Shown here piece after piece: positions 44,087 to 50,962 of a stretch of DNA of 62,039 bases (the first letter of the stretch is position 1; each line of letters starts with the position of its first letter). The position numbers and the translations under genes were made by a program. The stretch lies in contig NZ_SMJZ01000020.1 of assembly GCF_004348345.1 (NCBI RefSeq), forward strand, positions 1-62,039, written 5' to 3'. The notes below the pieces were generated by a model. The model saw only the letters and a program-made list of their open reading frames with translations. It was not told the DNA's origin and did no database searches. This stretch comes from Nonomuraea longispora. Its GTDB lineage: Bacteria; Actinomycetota; Actinomycetes; Streptosporangiales; Streptosporangiaceae.

Positions 44087-44449
44087 AACGCCCCGGCCGC
44101 CCTGTGTGGTCAGGGGCCGGGCGCCACGGGCGTGCCACGCGCGCGACCACCACCGCGCCCGGCGCGCCACCGGCGGCGGCGAAGAGCAGCGTGTACGCGG
44201 GCACCCCGCCGGCGCCCCTGCCCGGAGTCCGGCGCCCGCGCCGCCGCCTGTCCGGCGGGGCGGTCGGCCGGAGTGGCCGTAGCCGCCGCGTCGGAGCCGC
44301 CATAGCCGGGCTTCGCAGCGCCGCCTCTCGCCGTCGTCGCGGGTGATCAGGCCGACAGCGCGGCCGACAGCGCGGCCAGAACGGTCCTCATGGAACCACC
44401 TCCGGGGTGATTACACCACGGGCGCGGGGCGAGGTACCGCCGGCGGGTG
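44087..44449. other. gene-poor stretch with possible gene debris
   Basis: No credible full gene. On the minus strand about 44110-44225 one frame reads GVPAYTLLFAAAGGAPGAVV followed by ARVARPWRP, with coding-like third positions and a hydrophobic helix, resembling the end of a transporter. It has no start, and at its C-terminus it runs into the 3' end of the GntR gene. A 12-bp tandem duplication (GCCGACAGCGCG twice) lies at 44351-44374, inside the mini-ORF described separately. Confidence 0.4.
44347..44391 (-). CDS. 14-residue mini-ORF with strong Shine-Dalgarno
   Basis: GGAGGTGG precedes an ATG at 44391; the frame reads MRTVLAALSAALSA and stops. The repeated L-S-A-A comes from a 12-bp duplication. 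It could be the N-terminal stump of the decayed gene on the same strand, or a true mini-ORF. It shares the MRTV start with the mini-ORF at 37713, which may be chance. Confidence 0.3.
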   Translation of the reverse strand: MRTVLAALSAALSA

Positions 44450-45094
44450 TCACGCGTCCGGGTTGCGCGCGCGGCCGAGGATGTGCGGCAGCGCCGGTGT
44501 GGACGCCACCGGCCTGTGCGTGAAGCGGGTGATGTCCTCGATCACCAGGCCGCTCCCGGTGATGGCCCGCGCGGTGTCGCGATTGGGGTGGCAACCGCCG
44601 GCCGCCAGGCGCCACAGCGGGGTGACGAGGTCCTGCAGCACGCCGAGCGCCGGACCGCTGGAGCGTACGTGTTCGTAGAAGCGCAGCTCCCCGCACGGCC
44701 TGAGCACCCTGCGCACCTCGGCGAGGGCGGCGGCCTGGTCGGGCACCGAGCACAGCACCAGCGACACGACGGCCGCGTCGAACCCGTCGTCCTCGACCGG
44801 CAGCGCCCCGTCGTGCCCGGCCACCACGCTCACGGGCACCATCGCCCCACCCGCGGCCCGCTGCGCCGCCGAGCGCAGCCGGTCCTCCGGCTCGACCGCG
44901 ACCACCTCGCGCACCTCGGGTGGGTAGTGGCGGAAATTCATCCCGTTGCCCGCGCCGATCTCCACCACCCGCCCGGACAGCCCGGCCAGGAGCCGCCGCC
45001 GGTGCCCTGCCGTCCCCGACCGTTCCGACTCGGCGCTCATCCGTTCGTACGCTCGCGCGAACCGCGGGCGCTGAAACCTCGACAGATCCTGCAT
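44450..45094 (-). CDS. class I SAM-dependent methyltransferase
   Basis: 214 residues. Motif I is VVEIGAGNGMNFRHYP (~43-58), the acidic motif VAVEPEDRLR, motif II-like FDAAVVSLVLCSV, and motif III RVLRPCGELRFYEHVRS. The FYEHVRSSGP region followed by CHPNRDT is shared with the METTL7/UbiE-like family of small-molecule methyltransferases. Soluble; substrate unknown. The ATG at 45094 has no strong Shine-Dalgarno. Confidence 0.9.
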   Translation of the reverse strand: MQDLSRFQRPRFARAYERMSAESERSGTAGHRRRLLAGLSGRVVEIGAGNGMNFRHYPPEVREVVAVEPEDRLRSAAQRAAGGAMVPVSVVAGHDGALPVEDDGFDAAVVSLVLCSVPDQAAALAEVRRVLRPCGELRFYEHVRSSGPALGVLQDLVTPLWRLAAGGCHPNRDTARAITGSGLVIEDITRFTHRPVASTPALPHILGRARNPDA

Positions 45095-45370
45095 GCCTCC
45101 ACGCTAGGTCCCGCAGGCGCCGGAAGCGTGGGATCACTGTGCGTACCGGCCCGTGGCCGGCCACTTACGCCGGCCGTCCGCCGGGCTCGCCCCGCCGGCG
45201 GGGTCACGGCCAGGGCAAACGCTCCTCCAAGAGAAATCGATTGACCGCGGCGTCGCCCCACCGCGTGTCACTCACAGTCACGCTTCACTGATACTCATGA
45301 GACCGTTCAGAGCTTCGATCGTTGCCGCCCCGAGACCAGCGCACAGGGCGGCGCCTATAGCGTCCCTCCA

Positions 45371-45517
45371 GTGCCGTTACTTGACGCGAACCCCGAGCCC
45401 CTCCCGCAGCGCGAGGACGCGGAGCGCTGCGACCATGTCGAGTCAGGACGGCGTTGCGTGCTCCCGGCGATGCACCGGAGCCCGCACGTCTACGCGCCGG
45501 TGGACGCCGGCGTGTAG
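45371..45517 (+). CDS. 48-residue Cys/His-rich microprotein
   Basis: GTG at 45371 to TAG at 45517. The sequence has CDHVESGRRCVLPAMHRSPH then VYAPVDAGV, so a C-x-H-x(6)-C-x(5)-H-x(3)-H arrangement that could bind one metal ion. Third codon positions are strongly GC-biased through most of the frame, better than either overlapping alternative. I recall similar short Cys/His proteins in actinomycetes but cannot name a family. No clear Shine-Dalgarno, and the surrounding region contains gene debris, so it could also be the remaining tail of a longer gene. Confidence 0.45.
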   Translation: MPLLDANPEPLPQREDAERCDHVESGRRCVLPAMHRSPHVYAPVDAGV

Positions 45518-45660
45518 CCGCCGTCCCTGCGCCGCGGCCAGTACGCGAGCACGGGACGCCCGCGCAGCATGGGGATCCAGCGCGGGAACACCTCGCCCCA
45601 TCTGCCGATGAGGCCCAGGGTGAGCACGCGGTGCCGGGCCGGCGACACTCCCGACGTGCG
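45490..45660 (-). pseudogene. remnant of a membrane protein gene
   Basis: One minus-strand frame reads HRVLTLGLIGRWGEVFPRWI followed by PMLRGRPVLAYWPRRRDGG. The L-x-RWGEVFPRW-x-P-x-L-x-GRPV pattern is one I associate with polytopic actinobacterial membrane proteins of unknown function. Nothing recognisable precedes it, and the residues after GRPV do not continue as a helix. It therefore looks like an eroded fragment. Confidence 0.4.
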
Positions 45661-45680
45661 CGGGCCCCAAGGCGGCGCAC

Positions 45681-45896
45681 GTGCCCGGCCTCGCACCGAG
45701 GAAGCTCGACGCCGTACGCCTGCTGGCCAGAGGGCTGAACAACGCCGAGATCGCCGCCACCCAGTACGTGACCAGGGCGCACGTCGGCAACGCGCTGGAC
45801 AAGCTCGGCGCCAGGGACCGCACGCAGGCCGTCGTCCGCGCCTACGACCTCGGGATCGTGGTCGCGGGTGAGAGCGCTCAGCCCTGGGGCAGTTGA
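45681..45896 (+). pseudogene. isolated LuxR-type helix-turn-helix fragment
   Basis: 71 residues from a GTG: LAPRKLDAVRLLARGLNNAE, then IAATQYVTRAHVGNALDKLG and ARDRTQAVVRAYDLGIV. This is the C-terminal DNA-binding domain of NarL/FixJ response regulators. The receiver domain is missing, and about four residues between YVTR and AHVGN (normally YVSEATVKTHV) are lost within the recognition region. It is therefore probably a dead fragment, although a free HTH protein cannot be excluded. Its stop overlaps the upstream side of the CDGSH gene. Confidence 0.65.
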
Positions 45897-47062
45897 CCGG
45901 CATGCGAGATCCCGTCACCGTGACGACCTGCGCCGACGGACCCCTGCTCCTCAGGGGCGACTTCGAGCTGCTCACCCAGGACGGCGAGCCCATCGACGCC
46001 GGCCGGACGACGGTCGCCCTGTGCCGCTGCGGTCTGTCCTCGGTCAAGCCGTTCTGCGACGGCTCGCACAAGGTCGGCAATTTCCGGGCCGCGAGCGAGC
46101 CCGACCCGCCGCCGTAGCGTGCGCACGGAGTGGGCGGCCCGCCTGATCCGGCCGCCCGCGTACGGCACGCCGCCGGTCAGCGCGGCCCCGAGCGCCAGCC
46201 AGCTGCACACGGCCCGCTCCAGCACCCACGCGGGTGCGGCCAGCGACGTCGTCGCGGGGAACACCCGGCGCCCGCCCGCGCGCCGCCGTCCCGCCTCGGC
46301 CACGCCCACGGCCAGCACGGCCAGCGCCGCGCCCGCCGGCAGCCTGTGGGGGCGCCGGAGCCCGCCCAGGGCGGGCAGGACCGACAGGAAGGCGGCCATC
46401 CGTACGGGCTGTGCGAGGTCGTCGTACGCCTGGCGGACGCGCTGCGACCAGAACCGGCGCGCGTCGCACGGGAGCCGGCGGACGTACAGGCCGGGGGCGC
46501 GCAGCTCGCGGCCTCCATGAGCGCGCACGGTGCGGATGAGCTCCAGATTCTCGAACAGAACATCGCCGTCGTAACCGCCCATCCGCACGAAAAGACCGCG
46601 CCGTACGCCGAAGGTGCCCGGATAGTCGGCTCCGAAGGCGCGGTTGAGCAGCGTGCGGGCGGTGTCCCAGCGGGCGTGCCAGGGCAGCGGGTCGAAGTAG
46701 TTCTGCGGCCTCACCAGGTCGGCGCGGGCCAGCAGGTCGTGCACCGCGGCCAGGGCGGGCAGGTCGTAGCGCACGTCGTCGTCGGCGATCACGACGCGCT
46801 CCCCCTCGGCCAGGAGCAGGCCGGTCGTGACGCCCGTGACCTTGCCGTTGGCGAAGCGCAGCCCGGCCGCCGGGCGCACATGCCGGGCCAGGCCGCGCCA
46901 CCGGTCGGCGTGGCGGGCGAAGAGGTCGCCGGGGCTGCCGTCCACGACGATCACCCGCACGTGCCGGGTGAGCCGGGCCAGGTAGCCGGTCAGCTCGTCG
47001 AGCCCGTCGTCGTCGTTCCAGCGCAGCGGGAGCACGTAGTCGAGGTCGAGATCGGTGCTCAC
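45878..47062 (-). CDS. family 2 glycosyltransferase with C-terminal membrane segments
   Basis: 394 residues from the GTG at 47062, which overlaps the upstream stop (GTGA). The GT-A fold shows VRVIVVDGSPGDLFARH (~35-51), the DxD metal site in VIADDDVRYD (~91-100) and an acceptor-region DVLFENLELIRTVRAHG. Hydrophobic helices around 250-330 (AALAVLAVGVAEA, ERAVCSWLALGAALTGGV) suggest membrane association. The last ~75 residues are read antisense through the whole CDGSH gene and are Arg-rich, as if an original stop after RTLRRR was lost. It is probably coupled to the di-iron gene upstream. Confidence 0.82.
   Translation of the reverse strand: MSTDLDLDYVLPLRWNDDDGLDELTGYLARLTRHVRVIVVDGSPGDLFARHADRWRGLARHVRPAAGLRFANGKVTGVTTGLLLAEGERVVIADDDVRYDLPALAAVHDLLARADLVRPQNYFDPLPWHARWDTARTLLNRAFGADYPGTFGVRRGLFVRMGGYDGDVLFENLELIRTVRAHGGRELRAPGLYVRRLPCDARRFWSQRVRQAYDDLAQPVRMAAFLSVLPALGGLRRPHRLPAGAALAVLAVGVAEAGRRRAGGRRVFPATTSLAAPAWVLERAVCSWLALGAALTGGVPYAGGRIRRAAHSVRTLRRRVGLARGPEIADLVRAVAERLDRGQTAAAQGDRRPAGVDGLAVLGEQLEVAPEEQGSVGAGRHGDGISHAGQLPQG
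45902..46117 (+). CDS. CDGSH iron-sulfur domain protein
   Basis: 71 residues. The 2Fe-2S site is CRCGLSSVKPFCDGSH, with Cys41, Cys43, Cys52 and His56, the three-Cys one-His ligation of the mitoNEET/CDGSH family. The preceding FELLTQDGEPIDAGRTTVAL is the standard first strand pair of single-domain bacterial members. These proteins carry electrons or transfer clusters. A TTG at 45893 is an alternative start. The entire gene lies antisense to the 3' end of the glycosyltransferase ORF, which is unusual. Confidence 0.88.
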   Translation: MRDPVTVTTCADGPLLLRGDFELLTQDGEPIDAGRTTVALCRCGLSSVKPFCDGSHKVGNFRAASEPDPPP

Positions 47063-48048
47063 GCCGGGACCCGCTCCTCGATCAGCGAGCCCGTCCCGCG
47101 CCGCCAGCAGCCGAGGACGTGCTCGGCCCACCGTCGTTCGAGCTCCAGCACGCACGCGGCGCCGTACAGGATGTCGCACGTCAGCTCGGGGTGGGCGGCC
47201 GCGAAGCCGCCGCACATGTCGTGGGCCGCGATCTGCTCGTGGACGGCGTCGGCCTGCACGTGCTCGTCGTAGAAGCGGGCGGTGTCCTCGTCGGCGCCGA
47301 GCCGGCGCAGGCCCGTGGCGCAGCGGCGGCTGGGCAGCGACGAGGTCATCTCGATCGCCGCCAGGTGGCCGAGCAACGCCCCGCGCAGCCGCCTGTGGAG
47401 CCCGAACAGCGACATCACGTTGGACAGGGCCAGCGTGATGCCGGGGACGCGGTGCAGGTAGGCGCCGTAGGAGTCGTCCAGGCCGAGGCCTCGCATGGTG
47501 GCGCGGAACAACTCGGCGTGCATGCGCTCGTGCCTGCCCCCGCCGTACTCGTCGGCCTGGATCTCCACCAGGGCCGCCTTGGGCCCGCCGCTGAGCCGCG
47601 GGATGGCCCAGGTGTGCGGGTCGGCCTCCTTCAGGTGGTAGATCGACCGGTGGACGACGAACTCGCGGAAGGTCGGCAGGTCCGCGTCACGCTGCAGGTA
47701 CGCGGCCACGGACGGCCCTTCGGCGGAGGAGGTCAGCGTGAACAACGCTTCCCGCACCTCGCGCGGCGGCACCGGCTGCGGGCACGGCACGGCGGCCCGC
47801 AGAGCCTCCTCGAACCACCGTTCCAGCCCGGCCCTGAACCGCAGCAGCGCCGGATCCCACTCCCACCGGTCGTCCACCTCGTCGAACCCCTGGTAGTGCA
47901 GTTCGTAGCAGGCGAACAGGGCGAGCTGGAGGTCGTCGTCGTCCAGCCCGCCCGCCACGCCCACGACAGGGAACGGCGCCCCCGGAGCGCCGCAAAGCCG
48001 CTCGAACAGCACTGACGTGATCGAACCACGAGCAGATGGCAGCCGCAT
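47059..48048 (-). CDS. iron-containing redox enzyme (haem-oxygenase-like di-iron family)
   Basis: 329 residues from the ATG at 48048. It has the all-helical haem-oxygenase-like domain with candidate metal ligands: SIYHLKEADPH (~142), QADEYGGGRHERMHAELF (~165-182) and FYDEHVQADAVHEQIAAHDM (~262-281). The E-x(n)-E/D-x-x-H spacing fits the di-iron HDO/PF14518 type rather than haem binding. Members catalyse oxidations or C-C cleavages on fatty acids and amino acids. It overlaps the glycosyltransferase gene by four bases. Substrate unknown. Confidence 0.85.
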   Translation of the reverse strand: MRLPSARGSITSVLFERLCGAPGAPFPVVGVAGGLDDDDLQLALFACYELHYQGFDEVDDRWEWDPALLRFRAGLERWFEEALRAAVPCPQPVPPREVREALFTLTSSAEGPSVAAYLQRDADLPTFREFVVHRSIYHLKEADPHTWAIPRLSGGPKAALVEIQADEYGGGRHERMHAELFRATMRGLGLDDSYGAYLHRVPGITLALSNVMSLFGLHRRLRGALLGHLAAIEMTSSLPSRRCATGLRRLGADEDTARFYDEHVQADAVHEQIAAHDMCGGFAAAHPELTCDILYGAACVLELERRWAEHVLGCWRRGTGSLIEERVPA

Positions 48049-48151
48049 CAGGCACCCCCGCAACAGCACTCGCAGAACAAGGAGTCGTCAGCAGTCAACC
48101 GGCACCCCCGCGTTCCCCGTGCTCCCCGCGACTCAAACAGGGGGGCTGCCC

Positions 48152-48197
48152 GTGGCCCGGTGCGCTAAACGCTGACCTCCACGCGGCCCCGGGCCAC
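48152..48197 (-). terminator. possible hairpin terminator at the end of nirD
   Basis: GTGGCCCGG (48152-48160) and CCGGGCCAC (48189-48197) form a perfect 9-bp stem with a 28-base loop spanning the nirD stop. It would end the nitrate operon. Confidence 0.45.
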
Positions 48198-48536
48198 CCG
48201 TACGGGATAGACGGGCACCGTGACCGCGCCCTCCACCGCGCCCTCCGCCGCGCCCTCCACTGGGTCCTCCACTGGGTCCTCGTCGAGGCACCTCCCGGAC
48301 ACCAGGGAGAACACCTGCTTGTGCAGCGGCGAGGCGACGGTCGGCTCGCCCTTCCTGGTGCCTACGATGCCGCGGGAGAGCACGTACGCCCCGCTGAACG
48401 GGTCGCGGTTGGCCAGCGCGTGCAGGGCGCCGTCGTGGGTGCGGAAGACGGCCACCTGCACGTCCCCGACGAGGGCGCAGACGCCGCGTTCCGGCAGCAG
48501 GGCGTCGTAGTCGCAGACCGGCGTCCAGCTCTTCAC
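48165..48536 (-). CDS. nirD: nitrite reductase small subunit (Rieske-like)
   Basis: 123 residues. The NirD pattern is clear: LHALANRDPFSGAYVLSRGI followed by VASPLHKQVFSLVSGRCLD and VYPVRVARGRVEV. NirD has a Rieske fold but lacks the full iron-sulfur ligand set, as here. It supports NirB in reducing nitrite to ammonium. The start overlaps the nirB stop (ATGA). Between CLDE and TVPVYPV there is an extra Asp/Glu/Val/Ala-rich segment (DPVEDPVEGAAEGAVEGAV), coded by a 12-bp tandem repeat and absent from NirD proteins I know. Confidence 0.93.
   Translation of the reverse strand: MKSWTPVCDYDALLPERGVCALVGDVQVAVFRTHDGALHALANRDPFSGAYVLSRGIVGTRKGEPTVASPLHKQVFSLVSGRCLDEDPVEDPVEGAAEGAVEGAVTVPVYPVRVARGRVEVSV
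48222..48281 (-). repeat. 12-bp tandem repeat, five units, inside nirD
   Basis: On the coding strand: GAGGACCCAGTG twice, then GAGGGCGCGGCG, GAGGGCGCGGTG and GAGGGCGCGGTC. Two units are identical, suggesting recent slippage duplication. Confidence 0.9.
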
Positions 48537-50962
48537 GCCATCACCGGCCTGATCTGGCCGCGCTCACTGCCGAACACGATCGACGGGTCGGGCACGCCGG
48601 GCGCGTTCACGAAGCTGACGAACCTGCTGATTTTGTCCGGGTCGTCGAGCGTGGCCTGCCATTCGTCGGCGTACGTGGCGATGTGATGCTCCATCTGGGC
48701 GTCGAGGTCGGCGCAGAGGCCGAGCGTGTCTTCCATGATCACCTCGCGTAGGTGGTCGAGGCCGCCGTCCAGCGACTCGATCCAGGCGGCGGTCCGCTGC
48801 AGCCGGTCGGCGGTGCGGATGTAGAACATGAGGTAACGGTCGATGGTCCTGATCAGCTCGTCGGTGGTCAGGTCCTTGGCGAGCAGGTCGGCGTGGCGGG
48901 GCCGGAAGCCGCCGTTGCCGCCGACGTAGAGGTTCCAGCCCTGCTCGGTGGCGATGACGCCGAAGTCCTTCGACCTGGCCTCCGCGCACTCGCGGGCGCA
49001 GCCGGAGACGGCCGACTTGATCTTGTGCGGGGAGCGCAGCCCCCGGTAGCGCAGCTCCAGGGCGATGGCCATGCCCACGGAGTCCTGCACGCCGTAGCGG
49101 CACCAGGTCGAGCCCACGCACGACTTCACCGTGCGCAGCGCCTTGCCGTACGCGTGGCCCGACTCGAACCCGGCGTCGACCAGCCGGCGCCAGATCTCCG
49201 GCAGCTGCTCGATCCTGGCTCCCAGCAGGTCGATGCGCTGCCCGCCGGTGATCTTCGTGTAGAGGCCGAAGTCGCGGGCCACCTCGCCGATCACGATCAG
49301 CTTGTCGGGCGTGATCTCGCCGCCGGGGATCCGCGGCACGACCGAGTACGTGCCGTTCTTCTGGATGTTGGCGAGGAACGCGTCGTTGGTGTCCTGCAGC
49401 GCGGCCCGCTCGCCCTCCAGCACGTGCCCGTTGTGCAGGGAGGCCAGGATCGAGGCCACGGCCGGCTTGCAGATGTCGCAGCCCCTGCCCTGCCCGTGCT
49501 CGGTGATGAGCTGGGAGAACGTGGTGATCTCGCGGACGCGTACGATGTCGAACAGCTCGGCCCGCGAGTACGTGAAGTGCTCGCACAGGCTCTTGCCGAC
49601 CTCGACGCCCGCCTTCTCCAGCAGCTGTTTGAGCATCGGCACGCAACTGCCGCAGGTCGTGCCCGCCCTGGTGCAAGCCTTGAGGCCGGGCACGTCGGCG
49701 GCGCGGCCCGAGGCGATGGCGGTGCGGATGCCGCCCGCGCACACGTTGTTGCACGAGCACACCTGCGCGTCGTCGGGCAGGTCGAGGTCCGCCGCCCCCG
49801 CCCCGGTGAACAGCAGGTCGGACGGAGGGGCGGGCAGCGGCCTGCCGACGTACGGCCGCAACGTCGTGTACGGCGAGGCGTCGCCCACGCAGATGCCGCC
49901 GAGCAGCGTCCGGGCGTCGTCGCTGATGAACAACTTCTTGTAGACGCCGGCCACCGGGTCCATGTAGGTGACGTCGAGCGCGCCGTCCATCGCCCCGAAC
50001 TGCGCCACCTCGACGCCCAGCAGCTTGAGCTTCGTCGACAGGTCGGCGCCCTCGAACGCCGCGCTGCCGCCCATGACCTGCTCGGCCGCCACCTCGGCCA
50101 TCGTGTTGCACGGCCCGGCGAGCCCGTAGACCATGCCGCCGGCCAGCGCGCACTCGCCGACGGCGTAGATGGAGGGATCGGAGGTGCGCATCGCGGAGTC
50201 GACCACGATGCCGCCGCGCTCGCCCACCGCCAGCCCGGCCGACCTGGCCAGCTCGTCGCGCGGCCTGATGCCCGCGGAGAACACCACGACCTGCGCGTCG
50301 AGCAGGCTGCCGTCGGGCTTGCGCAGCCCGGTGACCCGGCCCTGGGCGTCGGTGACGATCTCCTGGACGCCCGCGCCCGCGTGCACGCTCAGCCCGAGCC
50401 CCTCGATGCGGGACTTCAGCACCGAGCCGCCGCCCTCGTCCACCTGCCGGGGCATCAGCCAGGGGCTCATCTCGACGATGTGCGTTCTGAGCCCGAGCGA
50501 CCGCAGCGCGTCGGCGGCCTCCAGCCCGAGCAGGCCGCCGCCGACGACGACGCCCTCGGCGGCGTCCTTGGCGGCCACCCTGATGGCGTCGAGGTTCTCG
50601 ATGGTGCGGTAGACGAAGGCCTGCCCGGCCCCCGGCACCGGCGGCACGAACGGCGCGGAGCCGGTGGCCAGCACGAGCACGTCGTACGGCTCGGCGCCGC
50701 CGTCCTCGGTGACGACGTGCCCGGCCCTCCGGTCGATCGCGGTGACACGGGTGTTCAGCCTGGTCACGACTCCGCCGGGAACGGGGTAGGTGAGGTCCTC
50801 CGCGGTCGTGCCCGACAGGTACGAGGTCAGCGCCACCCGGTCGTAGGCCGGGCGCGGCTCCTCCCCGATCACGGTGATCCGGCCGTCGAAGCCCCTGGCC
50901 GTGAGCGTCTCCACGAACCGGTGCGCGGCCGGCCCGTACCCCACGACGACGATTCTGCTCAT
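48533..50962 (-). CDS. nirB: nitrite reductase (NADH) large subunit
   Basis: 809 residues from the ATG at 50962. Order: FAD/NAD(P)H oxidoreductase (VVVGYGPAAHRF at the start, GVVVGGGLLGLEAADALRSL ~140); BFD-like 2Fe-2S domain (~400-450, CSCNNVCAGG and CTRAGTTCGSC); nitrite/sulfite reductase ferredoxin-like half; and the sirohaem/4Fe-4S domain with Cys pairs in SCVGSTWC (~613, ~619) and SGCAREC (~653, ~657). It carries out the six-electron reduction of nitrite to ammonium. Overlaps nirD and the upstream flavoprotein by four bases each. The open frame extends upstream, but the oxidoreductase start is unmistakable. Confidence 0.96.
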   Translation of the reverse strand: MSRIVVVGYGPAAHRFVETLTARGFDGRITVIGEEPRPAYDRVALTSYLSGTTAEDLTYPVPGGVVTRLNTRVTAIDRRAGHVVTEDGGAEPYDVLVLATGSAPFVPPVPGAGQAFVYRTIENLDAIRVAAKDAAEGVVVGGGLLGLEAADALRSLGLRTHIVEMSPWLMPRQVDEGGGSVLKSRIEGLGLSVHAGAGVQEIVTDAQGRVTGLRKPDGSLLDAQVVVFSAGIRPRDELARSAGLAVGERGGIVVDSAMRTSDPSIYAVGECALAGGMVYGLAGPCNTMAEVAAEQVMGGSAAFEGADLSTKLKLLGVEVAQFGAMDGALDVTYMDPVAGVYKKLFISDDARTLLGGICVGDASPYTTLRPYVGRPLPAPPSDLLFTGAGAADLDLPDDAQVCSCNNVCAGGIRTAIASGRAADVPGLKACTRAGTTCGSCVPMLKQLLEKAGVEVGKSLCEHFTYSRAELFDIVRVREITTFSQLITEHGQGRGCDICKPAVASILASLHNGHVLEGERAALQDTNDAFLANIQKNGTYSVVPRIPGGEITPDKLIVIGEVARDFGLYTKITGGQRIDLLGARIEQLPEIWRRLVDAGFESGHAYGKALRTVKSCVGSTWCRYGVQDSVGMAIALELRYRGLRSPHKIKSAVSGCARECAEARSKDFGVIATEQGWNLYVGGNGGFRPRHADLLAKDLTTDELIRTIDRYLMFYIRTADRLQRTAAWIESLDGGLDHLREVIMEDTLGLCADLDAQMEHHIATYADEWQATLDDPDKISRFVSFVNAPGVPDPSIVFGSERGQIRPVMA

